Part shown: positions 31,903 through 42,300 of the stretch, piece by piece
How positions within the stretch are numbered: position 1 is the first letter of the stretch
Layout of the letters: each line of letters begins with the position of its first letter
Assembly: GCA_965199905.1 (NCBI GenBank)
Contig: OZ241366.1
Span: 2,294,001 to 2,358,000 of the forward strand
DNA from: Ilyomonas sp965199905
GTDB taxonomy: Bacteria > Bacteroidota > Bacteroidia > Chitinophagales > Chitinophagaceae
Direction of reading: 5' to 3'
Length of the DNA stretch: 64,000 nucleotides
Notes under the pieces: model-generated
Databases searched by the model: none
What the model was told of the DNA's origin: nothing
What the model saw: only the letters and a program-made list of their open reading frames with translations
Translations under genes and position numbers: made by a program

Positions 31903-33486
31903 CTATTTCAACAACCACATTACGCCGTTGATGTCATCGTTTCCGCTATACTGCGATGACAGGGCCACGTTAAAGTTTGTTGTGTTTGCTGTTCTTTCAA
32001 TACCAGGATATTGAAAGCGTAAGGCAATACGTTCACTGTTTCCGGTGCCCGGACCGGTTGTAAAGGCGGGCACACCGGTTCTTCTCCATTGATAATATGC
32101 TTCCAGCCCGGAATGGCGGAACAAAGCCAGGTATTTCTGCTGTAATATCTGTGTAAGCCCTGCTGCTGTGTTGCCTGCATACTTTACGCTATTCTGATTA
32201 TAATAGGAAGTAAAATCCACGTTCACGCTATAAGTATCGTATGTGCCAAGGCTGGCGCCCGGATGCAGGAAATATACCGTCATCGGACCACTATCAGGTA
32301 TGCCGTAAAATGACATGGATACTTGTATGCCTGTCTTATAATAACTTCCCGCATCCCCGCTCACCCATCCCCGGTTAATGGCCTCGGCAATAATGAAGCA
32401 CATTTCAGGATAACCGATTTGTATACTCGGTTCGCCTGTGTAAGTGTCATAATAGTGATGACGGTTTAGAAGAGAATATTGACCGGCATTGGTTTTTGTG
32501 TACATCGCACCCAAGTCTTCTCCCGGGTTGGCACCTACAAAAGCGCTGAAATCGGTAGCCGATCTGTCCGGCGTCACTAAGGCGGTAGCAGGTTCAGTAG
32601 TTACGTAAACACGCGGATCGTGCAATTGCGTAAGCAGCCCCACATAAGTAGCGGAAGCATTGTAGCGAAGTGCATCGAAACCAAAATTGCCGGGGTTATT
32701 TGGATAATCGTTGGTAGGGTGAATATAGGTGTATTGCAGATTATCATCCATACTCTGCATCAGCGGGTATTTACCTTTACTATTCAGGATATCAGTAAAT
32801 TGTTGCTTGATGTTTAAATCCGCATCATCCGCTTTTTTGCTGAGTTCCATCAACAGCCGCAGGCGAAATGTATTCACCGTTTTTTGCCAGTGGCTCAGGT
32901 TGCCGCCGAAGTAAATATCTCCTTTTAATACCTGTCCTTCCGCCGTGTTGGAAGACTGCTTGCTGAGCAGTTGTGTCAAGTCGTTGTTGGCTTCTTCAAG
33001 CCATGCAAATGCCTTTACAAACACTTCCTTCTGCGTGTTGTATTTCGGAGTGAGATCGGTAAGTCCGTTCAGGGTGCTATCCATTGGAATATCGCCGACC
33101 TGCAAACTCATTTTTGTAAAAAAATAAGCTCTGAAAAATTTAGCCAATGCCTCATACGGATTCACAGCTTCGCCACCTTTGGCAGCCGCCTGCTGCTCCA
33201 TAATATCTACGCTTCGCAAAGTGGAATAATAATCTGTTTCCGAACCAAAATCATAGCGGTTGTTACCATAATAATCATAATTAATAATATAGTACTGATC
33301 CCATCTTTCATAATTCGAATAAGGAGCATCATACATGTTGTTCAAAATACCATTCAGCAACAACGATGGCGATACATCGTAAGGTTTATTGGGATTGTTG
33401 TTCAGTGATTCAAAACTCTTTTTACAGCTTGTTACTGTTGTTAGTAAAGCAACAGCGAATATCAATACAGTAATCTGATTTTTCAT
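31903..33486 (-). CDS. SusD/RagB-family nutrient-binding outer membrane lipoprotein
   Basis: 527 residues. The N-terminus MKNQITVLIFAVALLTTVTSC has the lipobox Cys, then KKSFESLNNNPNKPYDVSPSLLLNGIL, the start typical of the SusD-like_2 type. It is helical (TPR-like) with PYEALAKFFRAYFFTKMSLQVGDIPM and ends IERTANTTNFNVALSSQYSGNDDINGVMWLLK. It should sit on the lid of the SusC gene at 33505, 18 bp upstream on the same strand. Ligand may be a phosphonate or phosphorylated compound, judging from the downstream genes (inference). Confidence 0.95.
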   Translation of the reverse strand: MKNQITVLIFAVALLTTVTSCKKSFESLNNNPNKPYDVSPSLLLNGILNNMYDAPYSNYERWDQYYIINYDYYGNNRYDFGSETDYYSTLRSVDIMEQQAAAKGGEAVNPYEALAKFFRAYFFTKMSLQVGDIPMDSTLNGLTDLTPKYNTQKEVFVKAFAWLEEANNDLTQLLSKQSSNTAEGQVLKGDIYFGGNLSHWQKTVNTFRLRLLMELSKKADDADLNIKQQFTDILNSKGKYPLMQSMDDNLQYTYIHPTNDYPNNPGNFGFDALRYNASATYVGLLTQLHDPRVYVTTEPATALVTPDRSATDFSAFVGANPGEDLGAMYTKTNAGQYSLLNRHHYYDTYTGEPSIQIGYPEMCFIIAEAINRGWVSGDAGSYYKTGIQVSMSFYGIPDSGPMTVYFLHPGASLGTYDTYSVNVDFTSYYNQNSVKYAGNTAAGLTQILQQKYLALFRHSGLEAYYQWRRTGVPAFTTGPGTGNSERIALRFQYPGIERTANTTNFNVALSSQYSGNDDINGVMWLLK

Positions 33487-33504
33487 ATTGTTTCTTTCTA
33501 AAAA

Positions 33505-36500
33505 TTAAAAAGTAATATTGACGTTAAAGCCATAGCGGCGTGTTGTTGGCGACTGAAGCGCAGTGCCTGTAGTGGCGTAGTTATACTGGTCCAGATCCAC
33601 ATCTTTAAAGCGTTTGTCTTTATAGAAGTATAACAGGTTGCGCCCAACCAGTGATAATGAAATTTTTGAGATAAATGAGTTTGCCAGCAGAGATGAAGGC
33701 AGATTGTAGCTAAGCGTAACTTCACGCAGCTTGGCAAACGTTTTACTCATCAGGTTCGCTTCATCTACATTATAGTATTTGCTCACAAAATCCTGCACGT
33801 GCGTAACGGTTTTATTGGGTGCAAACTTCAGTACTCCGTAGTTGTCAATAGCGCCGGTGGTAGAGTTGAAATTAATGGGTACACCATTGGAAACTACTAC
33901 GCCGTCTCCCACATAGATACCTGGAAAATCAGGATCGCCGGCATGGTCGTTATCGGCATCGCGGGCTTCTCCCAGCTTGCCTTGCACGGTTTCAATATTT
34001 CTGCCACCGCGCATCGTTTTGTTGTGCATGTAATCGGTGGTAACACCGCCCACGCTGCCATCAAACTGAAATCCGAGAGACAGTCCTTTCCAGGTAAATT
34101 TATTATACACGCTCCATTGGTAATCTGCATTCAGATGTCCTAAGTATTGTGCAACAGGGGTGGTTAATGGCTTGCCGGCTGCATCATATACAATCGCTCC
34201 ATCTGTTGTTTTTACAAAGGCACTGCCGTAAAATTTATCTACGCGGTCGCCATTTTGGAAGAATGTGCGGTAAGTGGTTTGACCCTGGTCATTTGGGATG
34301 GCAATATACTTATCCTGGTATGTGCTCCAGTTAACCAACACATCCCATGTAAAGCCGCTTCCCGTTCTAATGGGTGTGCCACTTAGAGACACTTCATATC
34401 CTGTCTTTCTTGTTTGTAAAGCATTCAGATAGTAATACTGATAGCCTGATGCAGTAGATACCTGATTCTGCAATACCTGCGGCCCATCTGTGTATTGGAA
34501 TGCCGTAAAACTCAGTCCCAGCCGGTTTTTTACAAAGCGAACATCCAAACCTTCTTCATAGTTGATGCGCGTAAATGGCTTCAGATTCGGGTCGTATAAG
34601 TTGGTGGCAGGATAAGCTGCCGGCTGATTGTTATAAGGCTTGCGTGTGGAATAGGCTGAATCAACCAGCGAATAATCCGGTCCATTGTAGGGAGATAAGT
34701 AGTTGTTGCCGTAACCGAGCGGGTAATCGTAGATAGATTGCCCGGAAGGTGTAGTACCCAGGGCTGTAATAGTGCTGAAAGGCGCCATGCCGATTGTGGA
34801 AGAAGTTGCGTCACCTCTTACGTTTGCATACGATCCGCGTAGCTTCAGGAAAGAAATAGCTTTCGGCAATTGCAGATAATCCGACAATACAGTAGCTATC
34901 GAGACACTGGGATAAAAGTAAGCCTGCTGTCTGGGTGCGGCAGATGATTTATCAACACGACCTGTGGTGGAAAGTGTAACAAACTTACCCAGCGTTGCAT
35001 CTAATGAATAATACGCACTGAATACACGCATATCGGAAGAGAAGCTATTTGCCTGTATCGGGTTTAATGAATTGCTGAAGCTATATACACCCGGAACGCT
35101 CAGATAATCGGTTGATGTGAAGTTTGAATTGTAGTTGAAGAATCTTCCGTTACCACCCACCAATCCCGACAGGTTCAGAAAGTTCTTTACAGTATAATTA
35201 TAGGTCAGCAGTACTTCGGTATTGTTTTCAAACAAGTCTCTTCTGTCCTCGCGGTAATCGCCTTGGTTTTGTTCCCTGCCATAAGGATGTGCCGAATAAG
35301 GCATTTGTTCTGTGCGCAGCAAATTATATGTTGTAACCTGCGTGCGGGCGGTGATGTTTAAATGGTCATCAATTTTATAGTTGGCAGATACGTAGCTATA
35401 AATATCCGTTTTATAATGACCGCGAAGCCATTCTTTTACCATCAGCCACGGATTGTGGTAGCGCTGGTATTCTGCAAACACAGATTGTGTGCCCACCTTG
35501 CCTGGTTGCCAGATGCCCTTGATGTCGGGCGAGTTAACATCCCAGTCTGCACCCGTCCAAATAGCTACGCCATAGATAAGACTGTTAGGTCCATAATCTA
35601 CATCAGGGAAATTGGGCGTGTACTGGCGGTTGAAATTTACGTTGGCTTCAATCTTTAAACGCTTACTTATGTTGTAAGAACCATAAAGATTGAAGTTGGT
35701 AATATTCAGCCCTGTATTGGGAATGGTACTTTGCTGGTAAGAATGCGAAAGCGAAAACCGTAAGGTATAGTTATCACCGGTTGCATTTAAAGCAATATTA
35801 TTAGTCGTTTGAAAACCCGTTCTTAAAAAATTGCCCAGGTTGTTTTTTCCCCGTGCTAACCAGGGAGTCGGCTCTATGTTTCCTTTCCATACACGCCCAC
35901 CGGGAAAAATAGTGGTGTATGTGGTGTTCGGGTCATATTTTCCATCATATTGAGGAATTAACTGACCTTCAAATTTAGGACCCCATACATCGTAGTCGTT
36001 ATCATTCAAACCACCGCCTCTGCCATCGCCAAACGCGTATAATGCATTCTCTCCGGGACCATATTCATCCTGCGTTCTGGGAAAGGCAAGGAAGCCTTTG
36101 TCAATGGAATTGGTGCTATTCAGCTCTACGGTAAAGCCTTTTCTTTTCAATCCCTTTTTTGTAGTGATCAGGATAGCGCCGTATTGTGCACGGCTGCCAT
36201 ATAAAGCTGCCGCGGCAGGGCCTTTCAAAATGGTATAAGATTCAATATCATCCGGGCTGATGTTCCAGGTATCGGAAGAGATAGGAATGCCATCTACCAC
36301 ATATAAAGTGATTTCGTTGCCACGCAATAAAACGGTTGGTTTGCGCAGAAGCTCAGCCGAAGGCCCTACAGATAAGCCGGCAACTTTACCTGTTAAACCG
36401 GTAATCGGGTTCTGGTCTCTTGCTTTTATAAGGTCCTCCCCTTTTACTTCCTGAACCGCATAGCCAATGCGCTTTACTTCTTTTCGAATGCCTAAAGCAG

Positions 36501-36837
36501 TAACAACAACATCATTCAATTGGTTGGACTCCACATTCAGCTTGATAGTCAGGTAATCATTGCCTGTAACAGGCACAACTTTGTTTTGAAAGCCAATAAA
36601 CGTAATAACCAGATTGTCGTTCTGGCTGGCTTTAATGTTGAATATGCCATCACCGTTAGTGAGTGTTGCTGTGCTGCTGTTTTGTACTGTAACAGCAGCA
36701 CCAACAACAGCCTGGCTGGTTGAAGAATCAATGATTTTGCCGGTAACGATAAAAGTTTGTGCCTTGCTTGTTATTTGTAAAAGAAAAAAAAGCAAAAGGA
36801 AAAGAAAGCCTTTTGCAAGTGCGTATCGGTGCTTCAT
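33505..36837 (-). CDS. SusC/RagA-family TonB-dependent receptor
   Basis: 1110 residues. Signal (about 8-26), CarboxypepD-reg-like domain (TFIVTGKIIDSSTSQAVVGAAV, about 28-110), linker NDVVVTALGIRKEVKRIGYAVQEVKGEDL, the TonB plug (VLLRGNEITLYVVDGIPIS, GPAAAALYGSRAQYGAILITT) and a full C-terminal barrel ending RRYGFNVNITF with terminal Phe. No STN domain. First gene of the leftward phosphonate-linked locus. Import is TonB/proton-motive-force driven. Confidence 0.97.
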   Translation of the reverse strand: MKHRYALAKGFLFLLLFFLLQITSKAQTFIVTGKIIDSSTSQAVVGAAVTVQNSSTATLTNGDGIFNIKASQNDNLVITFIGFQNKVVPVTGNDYLTIKLNVESNQLNDVVVTALGIRKEVKRIGYAVQEVKGEDLIKARDQNPITGLTGKVAGLSVGPSAELLRKPTVLLRGNEITLYVVDGIPISSDTWNISPDDIESYTILKGPAAAALYGSRAQYGAILITTKKGLKRKGFTVELNSTNSIDKGFLAFPRTQDEYGPGENALYAFGDGRGGGLNDNDYDVWGPKFEGQLIPQYDGKYDPNTTYTTIFPGGRVWKGNIEPTPWLARGKNNLGNFLRTGFQTTNNIALNATGDNYTLRFSLSHSYQQSTIPNTGLNITNFNLYGSYNISKRLKIEANVNFNRQYTPNFPDVDYGPNSLIYGVAIWTGADWDVNSPDIKGIWQPGKVGTQSVFAEYQRYHNPWLMVKEWLRGHYKTDIYSYVSANYKIDDHLNITARTQVTTYNLLRTEQMPYSAHPYGREQNQGDYREDRRDLFENNTEVLLTYNYTVKNFLNLSGLVGGNGRFFNYNSNFTSTDYLSVPGVYSFSNSLNPIQANSFSSDMRVFSAYYSLDATLGKFVTLSTTGRVDKSSAAPRQQAYFYPSVSIATVLSDYLQLPKAISFLKLRGSYANVRGDATSSTIGMAPFSTITALGTTPSGQSIYDYPLGYGNNYLSPYNGPDYSLVDSAYSTRKPYNNQPAAYPATNLYDPNLKPFTRINYEEGLDVRFVKNRLGLSFTAFQYTDGPQVLQNQVSTASGYQYYYLNALQTRKTGYEVSLSGTPIRTGSGFTWDVLVNWSTYQDKYIAIPNDQGQTTYRTFFQNGDRVDKFYGSAFVKTTDGAIVYDAAGKPLTTPVAQYLGHLNADYQWSVYNKFTWKGLSLGFQFDGSVGGVTTDYMHNKTMRGGRNIETVQGKLGEARDADNDHAGDPDFPGIYVGDGVVVSNGVPINFNSTTGAIDNYGVLKFAPNKTVTHVQDFVSKYYNVDEANLMSKTFAKLREVTLSYNLPSSLLANSFISKISLSLVGRNLLYFYKDKRFKDVDLDQYNYATTGTALQSPTTRRYGFNVNITF

Positions 36838-37171
36838 AAACAGGAAATTTATGGAAGCAAAACTGGCAGACTAAAGTTATGGAATCGTTACCGGAAAATT
36901 ATTTAAAGATGATGCCTATATGAACAAAAGGTACTTTTTCGATTGATAATTTTTTAATGATGTCTAAATTCATCCGATCAGAGTACCTTGATTTTTTAAA
37001 CGTAATGCAAAAAGAAAATGTACCAATTATCTTTTAGTGCGTTGAAAATACAAATCTTATTACCATACTCCTACATGCCAAAATGGTAATCAGCTTTATA
37101 ATAAATTACTGAACAACTAAATGGATGTAGACAAAAAGATAGCTAATACAAGGCCTTTTTGAATGATGCGA
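36838..37171. other. Intergenic promoter region of the SusC/SusD/phosphonate locus
   Basis: 334 bp, AT-rich. It must carry the leftward promoter of the SusC gene. I see no clear operator palindrome or RNA motif. The right part contains the end of the small gene at 37172. Confidence 0.35.
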
Positions 37172-37552
37172 TTAATTTTTAGAAACCACGAAACTGTTCT
37201 TCGATGGATCGTTTAGTATCGCTTCCATTTCATTTTCGATATCTTCTTTCACCCGATGATACATTCGCTGCACCTTGTGGTTGCTGAAATGTTTGCATCG
37301 CAGTGTGGGCTGAAAGGCAGCGGCTTCTTTTGCCAGTGATTTATGGTCGTTTATTACTCGGCAATGAAAGGCTTTTAAGGCTATTTCTTCGCCGACATTG
37401 TCGGCTATAATCCCGGCAAATTCACCGCTTGAGAGAAATGATATAACTGATGCGGGAACTGCCTGCTCTAACTGCTTAACCGGCTGACGGAGGCATCGGT
37501 CGCGTTGATGGAAAAGCCTTCGGCAACATTGACATTGCTGGTAGCATTTCAT
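37172..37552 (-). CDS. Small hypothetical Cys-rich protein
   Basis: 126 residues beginning MKCYQQCQCCRRLFHQRD with five Cys in the first 21 residues, then a helical body (EEIALKAFHCRVINDHKSLAKEAAAFQP...VKEDIENEMEAILNDPSKN). Composition looks protein-like but I recognise no domain. It faces the ECF sigma gene divergently across 112 bp. Could be a small regulatory protein or a spurious frame. Confidence 0.45.
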   Translation of the reverse strand: MKCYQQCQCCRRLFHQRDRCLRQPVKQLEQAVPASVISFLSSGEFAGIIADNVGEEIALKAFHCRVINDHKSLAKEAAAFQPTLRCKHFSNHKVQRMYHRVKEDIENEMEAILNDPSKNSFVVSKN

Positions 37553-37607
37553 TCGTTTTAACTCCGGAAAATTCTATAGAGATTTTAATCAGTTTGAAAT
37601 TTTATTA

Positions 37608-37615
37608 TAGATTTG
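37608..37615 (+). promoter_or_regulatory. Candidate -7 element of the sigma factor gene
   Basis: TAGATTTG fits TAnnTTTG, 50 bp before the sigma-factor ATG. A TTTG lies only 11 bp upstream of it, so the -33 half is not convincing. Confidence 0.35.
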
Positions 37616-37664
37616 TTTTCGCTGACACACTGCCATCCGCTAACGATTTCTATAACGCTCTGCC

Positions 37665-38210
37665 ATGATTGAAGAATTAAAAAATGGAAATACTGAAACC
37701 TTTGAGCAGGTTTATAACCAGTATTGCAACAAATTGTATTCTTACTTTAAAAAGAAAACGGACTGTGCTGAAGATGCACAAGACTTAATGCAAACAACGT
37801 TTCTTAAATTGTGGCAATATCGAAGTTCATTATCTCCCGCTTACCTGCTTGACCAGCATTTATTTCACATTGCGAAAACGGTGTTTATTGATTACCTGCG
37901 CAAGCAAAATAAAATAGCGCAGGCAAAAAAAGAAATGAGTGTAAGGTCAAGCCAATTAAACGAAGTGAATCCCTCCATTTACTATTCTGTAGCTTCACAG
38001 GTATCCAGTGTTTTGTCATCTATGCCATCATTGCGCCGCAAGGTCTTCGAGTTACACCGCTTACAGGGATACTCTTACAAAGAAATTTCTGAAATGCTTT
38101 CTATTTCGGTAAAATCGGTTGATAATAATCTCACCAAAGCGCTAAAGCAATTACGAACCCAGCTTGTTATCAGCCTGATTTTTCTTATTTCTGCCAGCCG
38201 GTTTTTTTAA
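37665..38210 (+). CDS. ECF-type RNA polymerase sigma factor
   Basis: 181 residues. Region 2 (about 8-75: NGNTETFEQVYNQYCNKLYSYFKKKTDCAEDAQDLMQTTFLKLWQ) binds core polymerase and the -10 element. Region 4 (about 118-170: MPSLRRKVFELHRLQGYSYKEISEMLSISVKSVDNNLTKALKQLR) is a helix-turn-helix for the -35 element. Region 3 is absent, as is usual for ECF factors. The FecR-like anti-sigma gene and a SusC/SusD pair follow on the same strand, so it should switch on that receptor operon when substrate is imported. Confidence 0.95.
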   Translation: MIEELKNGNTETFEQVYNQYCNKLYSYFKKKTDCAEDAQDLMQTTFLKLWQYRSSLSPAYLLDQHLFHIAKTVFIDYLRKQNKIAQAKKEMSVRSSQLNEVNPSIYYSVASQVSSVLSSMPSLRRKVFELHRLQGYSYKEISEMLSISVKSVDNNLTKALKQLRTQLVISLIFLISASRFF

Positions 38211-38274
38211 ATTTTTATTGGTTAATAAAGGAGTTTTTCTTTCTGCCGCGTATTTTTTTTCTGTACGATTGCTC

Positions 38275-39333
38275 ATGATGCCGGAAGAACAGATACAACG
38301 CTTTTTTGCCAAACAATGCACTGCAGAAGAAGCTGAACAGGTGGCTGCCTGGCTGCATGCGCACCCCGTAGAAGCGGCTGCCTATTTTGAGGAAGCCGAA
38401 TGGCAAAAGGCATCTGCCGCTGAGCCTGTGCCGGATGATGTTTACGTAAAGACATGGCAGCAGATATATAATAAAATAAGAATTCGAAAACGTTCTGTTT
38501 TACTGAAACGCAGTGTTGTGGCGGCTTGCATAGCAGGTTGCCTGGCGGTTGGTATTTTTTATGTAAGCCAGAGTCATGTATCTCCTTCATCCGCTTCTTT
38601 ACATCCGGTTGTTTCTGCCGCAGTAACGCTAACAACGGTTGATACTGAGTATAACGTAACCAATAAACCACGACGCATTGCAATGAGCGATGGTTCTGTG
38701 GTTTCTTTATCACCAAAATCTACTGTTTGGTTTGATACGCCGTTTGCACAAACAAACACCCGTGATATTTATCTTCAAGGAGAAGCCCGCTTTGAAGTGG
38801 CGAAAAATAAACTAAAACCTTTTACGGTATTCTCCGGCTCGTTCTCTACCACAGCATTGGGAACTGAATTTATTGTAAAAGAACAACCGCACAATATCAG
38901 CGTGCAGTTAATGCATGGTAAAGTGGTCATTAAAAATACCGATCATTCGGTAAAAAAATGGAAAAATGTATATCTGCTTCCAGGGCAGCAGATGACGTAC
39001 AATGACACTGAGGCGCTTGTAAGAACAAGCATAATCAATGAGCAGAGGGCACTTTCTGCCGGAAAGTTGAAAATAAGAAATATCACACAAAGGGAAACAG
39101 CAGACAGCCTGATTTTCAACGGCAGCCCAATGGCTACCGTACTACAGAAGCTACGCGATTATTACCATATAGAGATTCGGTATTCTGACAACGACATAAA
39201 AAATATCAGCTTCACCGGCGTGATTGTAAAAAAAGATTCTGTTCATACCATTCTGAAAGCCATCACACAGATGAATGGCTTATCAATAGAAAATACAGAC
39301 AGCAGCTTCATCATTTCAAGAGAGAAAAACTAA
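38275..39333 (+). CDS. FecR-family anti-sigma factor
   Basis: Inner-membrane regulator that holds the upstream ECF sigma factor and relays a signal from the outer-membrane receptor. 352 residues from ATG 38275 (MMPEEQIQRFFAKQCTAEEAEQVAAWL). An upstream TTG frame to 38218 is probably not used. It has a cytosolic sigma-binding segment, a membrane helix (SVVAACIAGCLAVGIFYVS), the FecR domain (IAMSDGSVVSLSPKSTVWFD...GEARFEVAKNKLKPFTVFSGSF) and a C-terminal STN-like domain (FNGSPMATVLQKLRDYYHIEIRYSD) in the periplasm. Arranged sigma, anti-sigma, SusC. Confidence 0.95.
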   Translation: MMPEEQIQRFFAKQCTAEEAEQVAAWLHAHPVEAAAYFEEAEWQKASAAEPVPDDVYVKTWQQIYNKIRIRKRSVLLKRSVVAACIAGCLAVGIFYVSQSHVSPSSASLHPVVSAAVTLTTVDTEYNVTNKPRRIAMSDGSVVSLSPKSTVWFDTPFAQTNTRDIYLQGEARFEVAKNKLKPFTVFSGSFSTTALGTEFIVKEQPHNISVQLMHGKVVIKNTDHSVKKWKNVYLLPGQQMTYNDTEALVRTSIINEQRALSAGKLKIRNITQRETADSLIFNGSPMATVLQKLRDYYHIEIRYSDNDIKNISFTGVIVKKDSVHTILKAITQMNGLSIENTDSSFIISREKN

Positions 39334-39370
39334 CGATTTATTTTTATACAGACTAACAAAAACATGCTTT

Positions 39371-42300
39371 ATGAAACGGGGTATAACACAACGCAATCTT
39401 GCCAAACGATGGCTGCAGATTCTTATTGTAATGCTGGTTCAGCTTCCTGCCTTTGCGCAGGAAACAGCGTCTCTTACCGGAACGGTGCTCAATGAAAAAG
39501 GCGATGCTATGCCAGGCGTTACGGTGCTGGCAGCCAGCACATCAGGCAGTGAGCGGTTTACCACGCTTACCAGTGAGCGCGGTATGTTTACGTTTCAACG
39601 ATTGCGTGTGGGAAGCACCTATTCATTTACATCAACCTATATTGGCTACCAGGATAATGTTGTGGGTTCGTTTACCGTAAAAAGCGGTACCAATTCATTG
39701 CTTGTAAAATTAACCGCTACCAATAATGTACTTGACCAGGTAGTGGTAATTGGCTACGGAACACAAAAGCGTGAAACCGTTACGGGTTCTATTGCAACGG
39801 TTACCGCCAAGGATTTTAACAGCGGACAGATAAACGATCCGATTACGTTGATTGCCGGCAAGGTCGCGGGACTTTCACTAAGCAATACAAGCCGCAGCGA
39901 CCCGAATGCGGGTGCCGATTTTTCTTTGCGCGGGCCGGCAACGGCTACGGGTTATAATGCGGGTCCGCTGGTGGTGATTGATGGCGTACCGGGCGGCGAT
40001 CTGCAAACCATTGCCCCGAACGACATTGCTTCCATTGACGTACTGAAAGATGGTTCGGCGGCTTCCATTTATGGTTCCCGCGCTACGGCCGGCGTTATTA
40101 TCATTACTACAAAACGAGGAAGGGCAGGCGCCGTAAAAGTGAATTACAGCGGTTATGTAACCACGTCTGCCATTTATAAAAAGTATGACGTGCTAACGGC
40201 GGATCAGTACAAAACGTTAGGCGCACAGTTGCAGGATGCGGGCAATAATGTGATTGTAGATGATCAGGGTGGAAATACCAACTGGTTCGATGCCGTAACC
40301 AGAACGCCGGTTACACATTCGCATAATCTTTCAATGAGTGGCGGCACCGAAAAAACCACCTATTATGGATCTATCAATTACCGTAACATTCAGGGTATTG
40401 ATCAGCGTTCGAAACGAGAGTTTGTAAACGGAACCTTCCGGTTAAATACAAAAGCGCTGAAGGATAAGCTGGATTTCGGTTTAATCATCGTCAATTCATT
40501 TGATACAAAAAGCTTTGCCAATTACGGAGCCATCGCCCATTCATTAGATCAGAATCCAACTTATAAAATTTATAATGACGACGGCAGTTTTTACCAGCAC
40601 GATGACCCAACCGGTTATCATTTAATGTGGAATCCCGTTGCCAACATTTACCAGAATTCGTACAACAACAAGGAGAACCGGTTCCTCGGCACGGTGAATG
40701 CCGGCTACCACATTATTCCTTCGCTTACAGCCAATGTGACGTATTCATTAACCAAACAAAACTACCTGAACGGTTCTTTCTCTGACATTGATGATTATTT
40801 CCAGTTAATCAACGGCACCAACGGAACGGCGTCGCGCTCGGAAAACAATACGACCAACAACATATTGGAAACCACATTGAACTTCGATAAGGATTTTGGC
40901 GATCATCACTTAAATGTAGTGGCGGGTTATTCTTACCAGGATATTTTTAATGAAGGCTTCAGTGCAGGCAACAATAACTTCATCACGAATGCTTTTGGCT
41001 ATAACAACCTCGGGGCAGGCATTGCATTAACCACGCTGAATCCATCCATCAACCGGAGCGGGCTGCTGAACAATATAGGCAGCTACGCCGATGAAAGAAC
41101 GATACTTGCTTATTTTGGCAGGGCCATCTATGATTACAAGCAAAAGTATTTACTGAATGTAAGCATCCGCAGGGAAGGTGCTTCTGTATTGGGAGCCGAT
41201 AATAAATGGGGCAACTTTCCCGGCGTTTCCGCCGGATGGATATTGAGCAAAGAAAACTTCCTGGCGGGTTCCAATGCGGTTAAGTTTCTGAAACTGCGCG
41301 CCGGGTATGGCGTTACCGGCAACCAGAATGCACTGAATCCCTACCAGTCGCTGGCTACCATCGGGCCGGTGTATGGCGGCGCCCAAAGCGGTTATATCGG
41401 CACGCCCGATGGCGGCAACTGGGTGGTGGGTTATGGACCCAACATCAACGCAAACCCGCTGCTGAAGTGGGAAACAAAATATGAAACCAACATCGGCGTA
41501 GACTTTACGCTATTCAAGAGCGGGTGGCTGAATGGCTCTGTAGATGTGTACGACCGGCGCATAAAAAACCTGATCGGTAACTATCCGGCGCAGCTTCCTT
41601 CGCAGATACAGACCAGCACATTCGCCAATGCCGGAACCATGGAAAACAAAGGCATTGAACTGCTGCTGAATGCCAAGCTGGTATCGGGTAAGCAATTCTC
41701 GTGGAGCGTGATTGCAACCGGAGCTTATAACAAGAATGAAATACTTTCAGTTTCAAGCAACCAGTTTCATGGCAGCGCCGTTGATGTAACACGTGTATCA
41801 GAAGGCGTTTATATTCAAAGGCTGGCGGCAGGCCAACCGGTGGCAGTATTTTACGGGCCGGTATTCGATAAGCTTGAGGATGGCAAATGGCGGTTTTTCT
41901 CAAAGAATAAAGAATCAATTACAAGCGATGAGCTTACGCCGGATGACTATCAATACCTTGGCAACAGCATACCGAAATATTCATTTGGCTTAACCAACAA
42001 CTTCTCTATCGGGCGGTTTGATGTTTCGATACTTATGAAAGGTGCGGCCGGTTTTAAAGCCGTAAATGCCAAGCGGATGTTTCATGAGAACCTGAATTAT
42101 TATTCAAGAAACAACCTGTTTACATCGGTACTTAAAACAACGCTGAACGATGCGCAACGGTTTTCAAGCTATTATATTGAGAACGGCGCTTATGCGAAAA
42201 TTGATAACCTGAACATTGGCTACACTATTCCTGTTAAGAAGTCAGCCTATATTCAAAATGTGCATGTGTATGCAACAGGATCGAACCTGCTGATGGTAAC

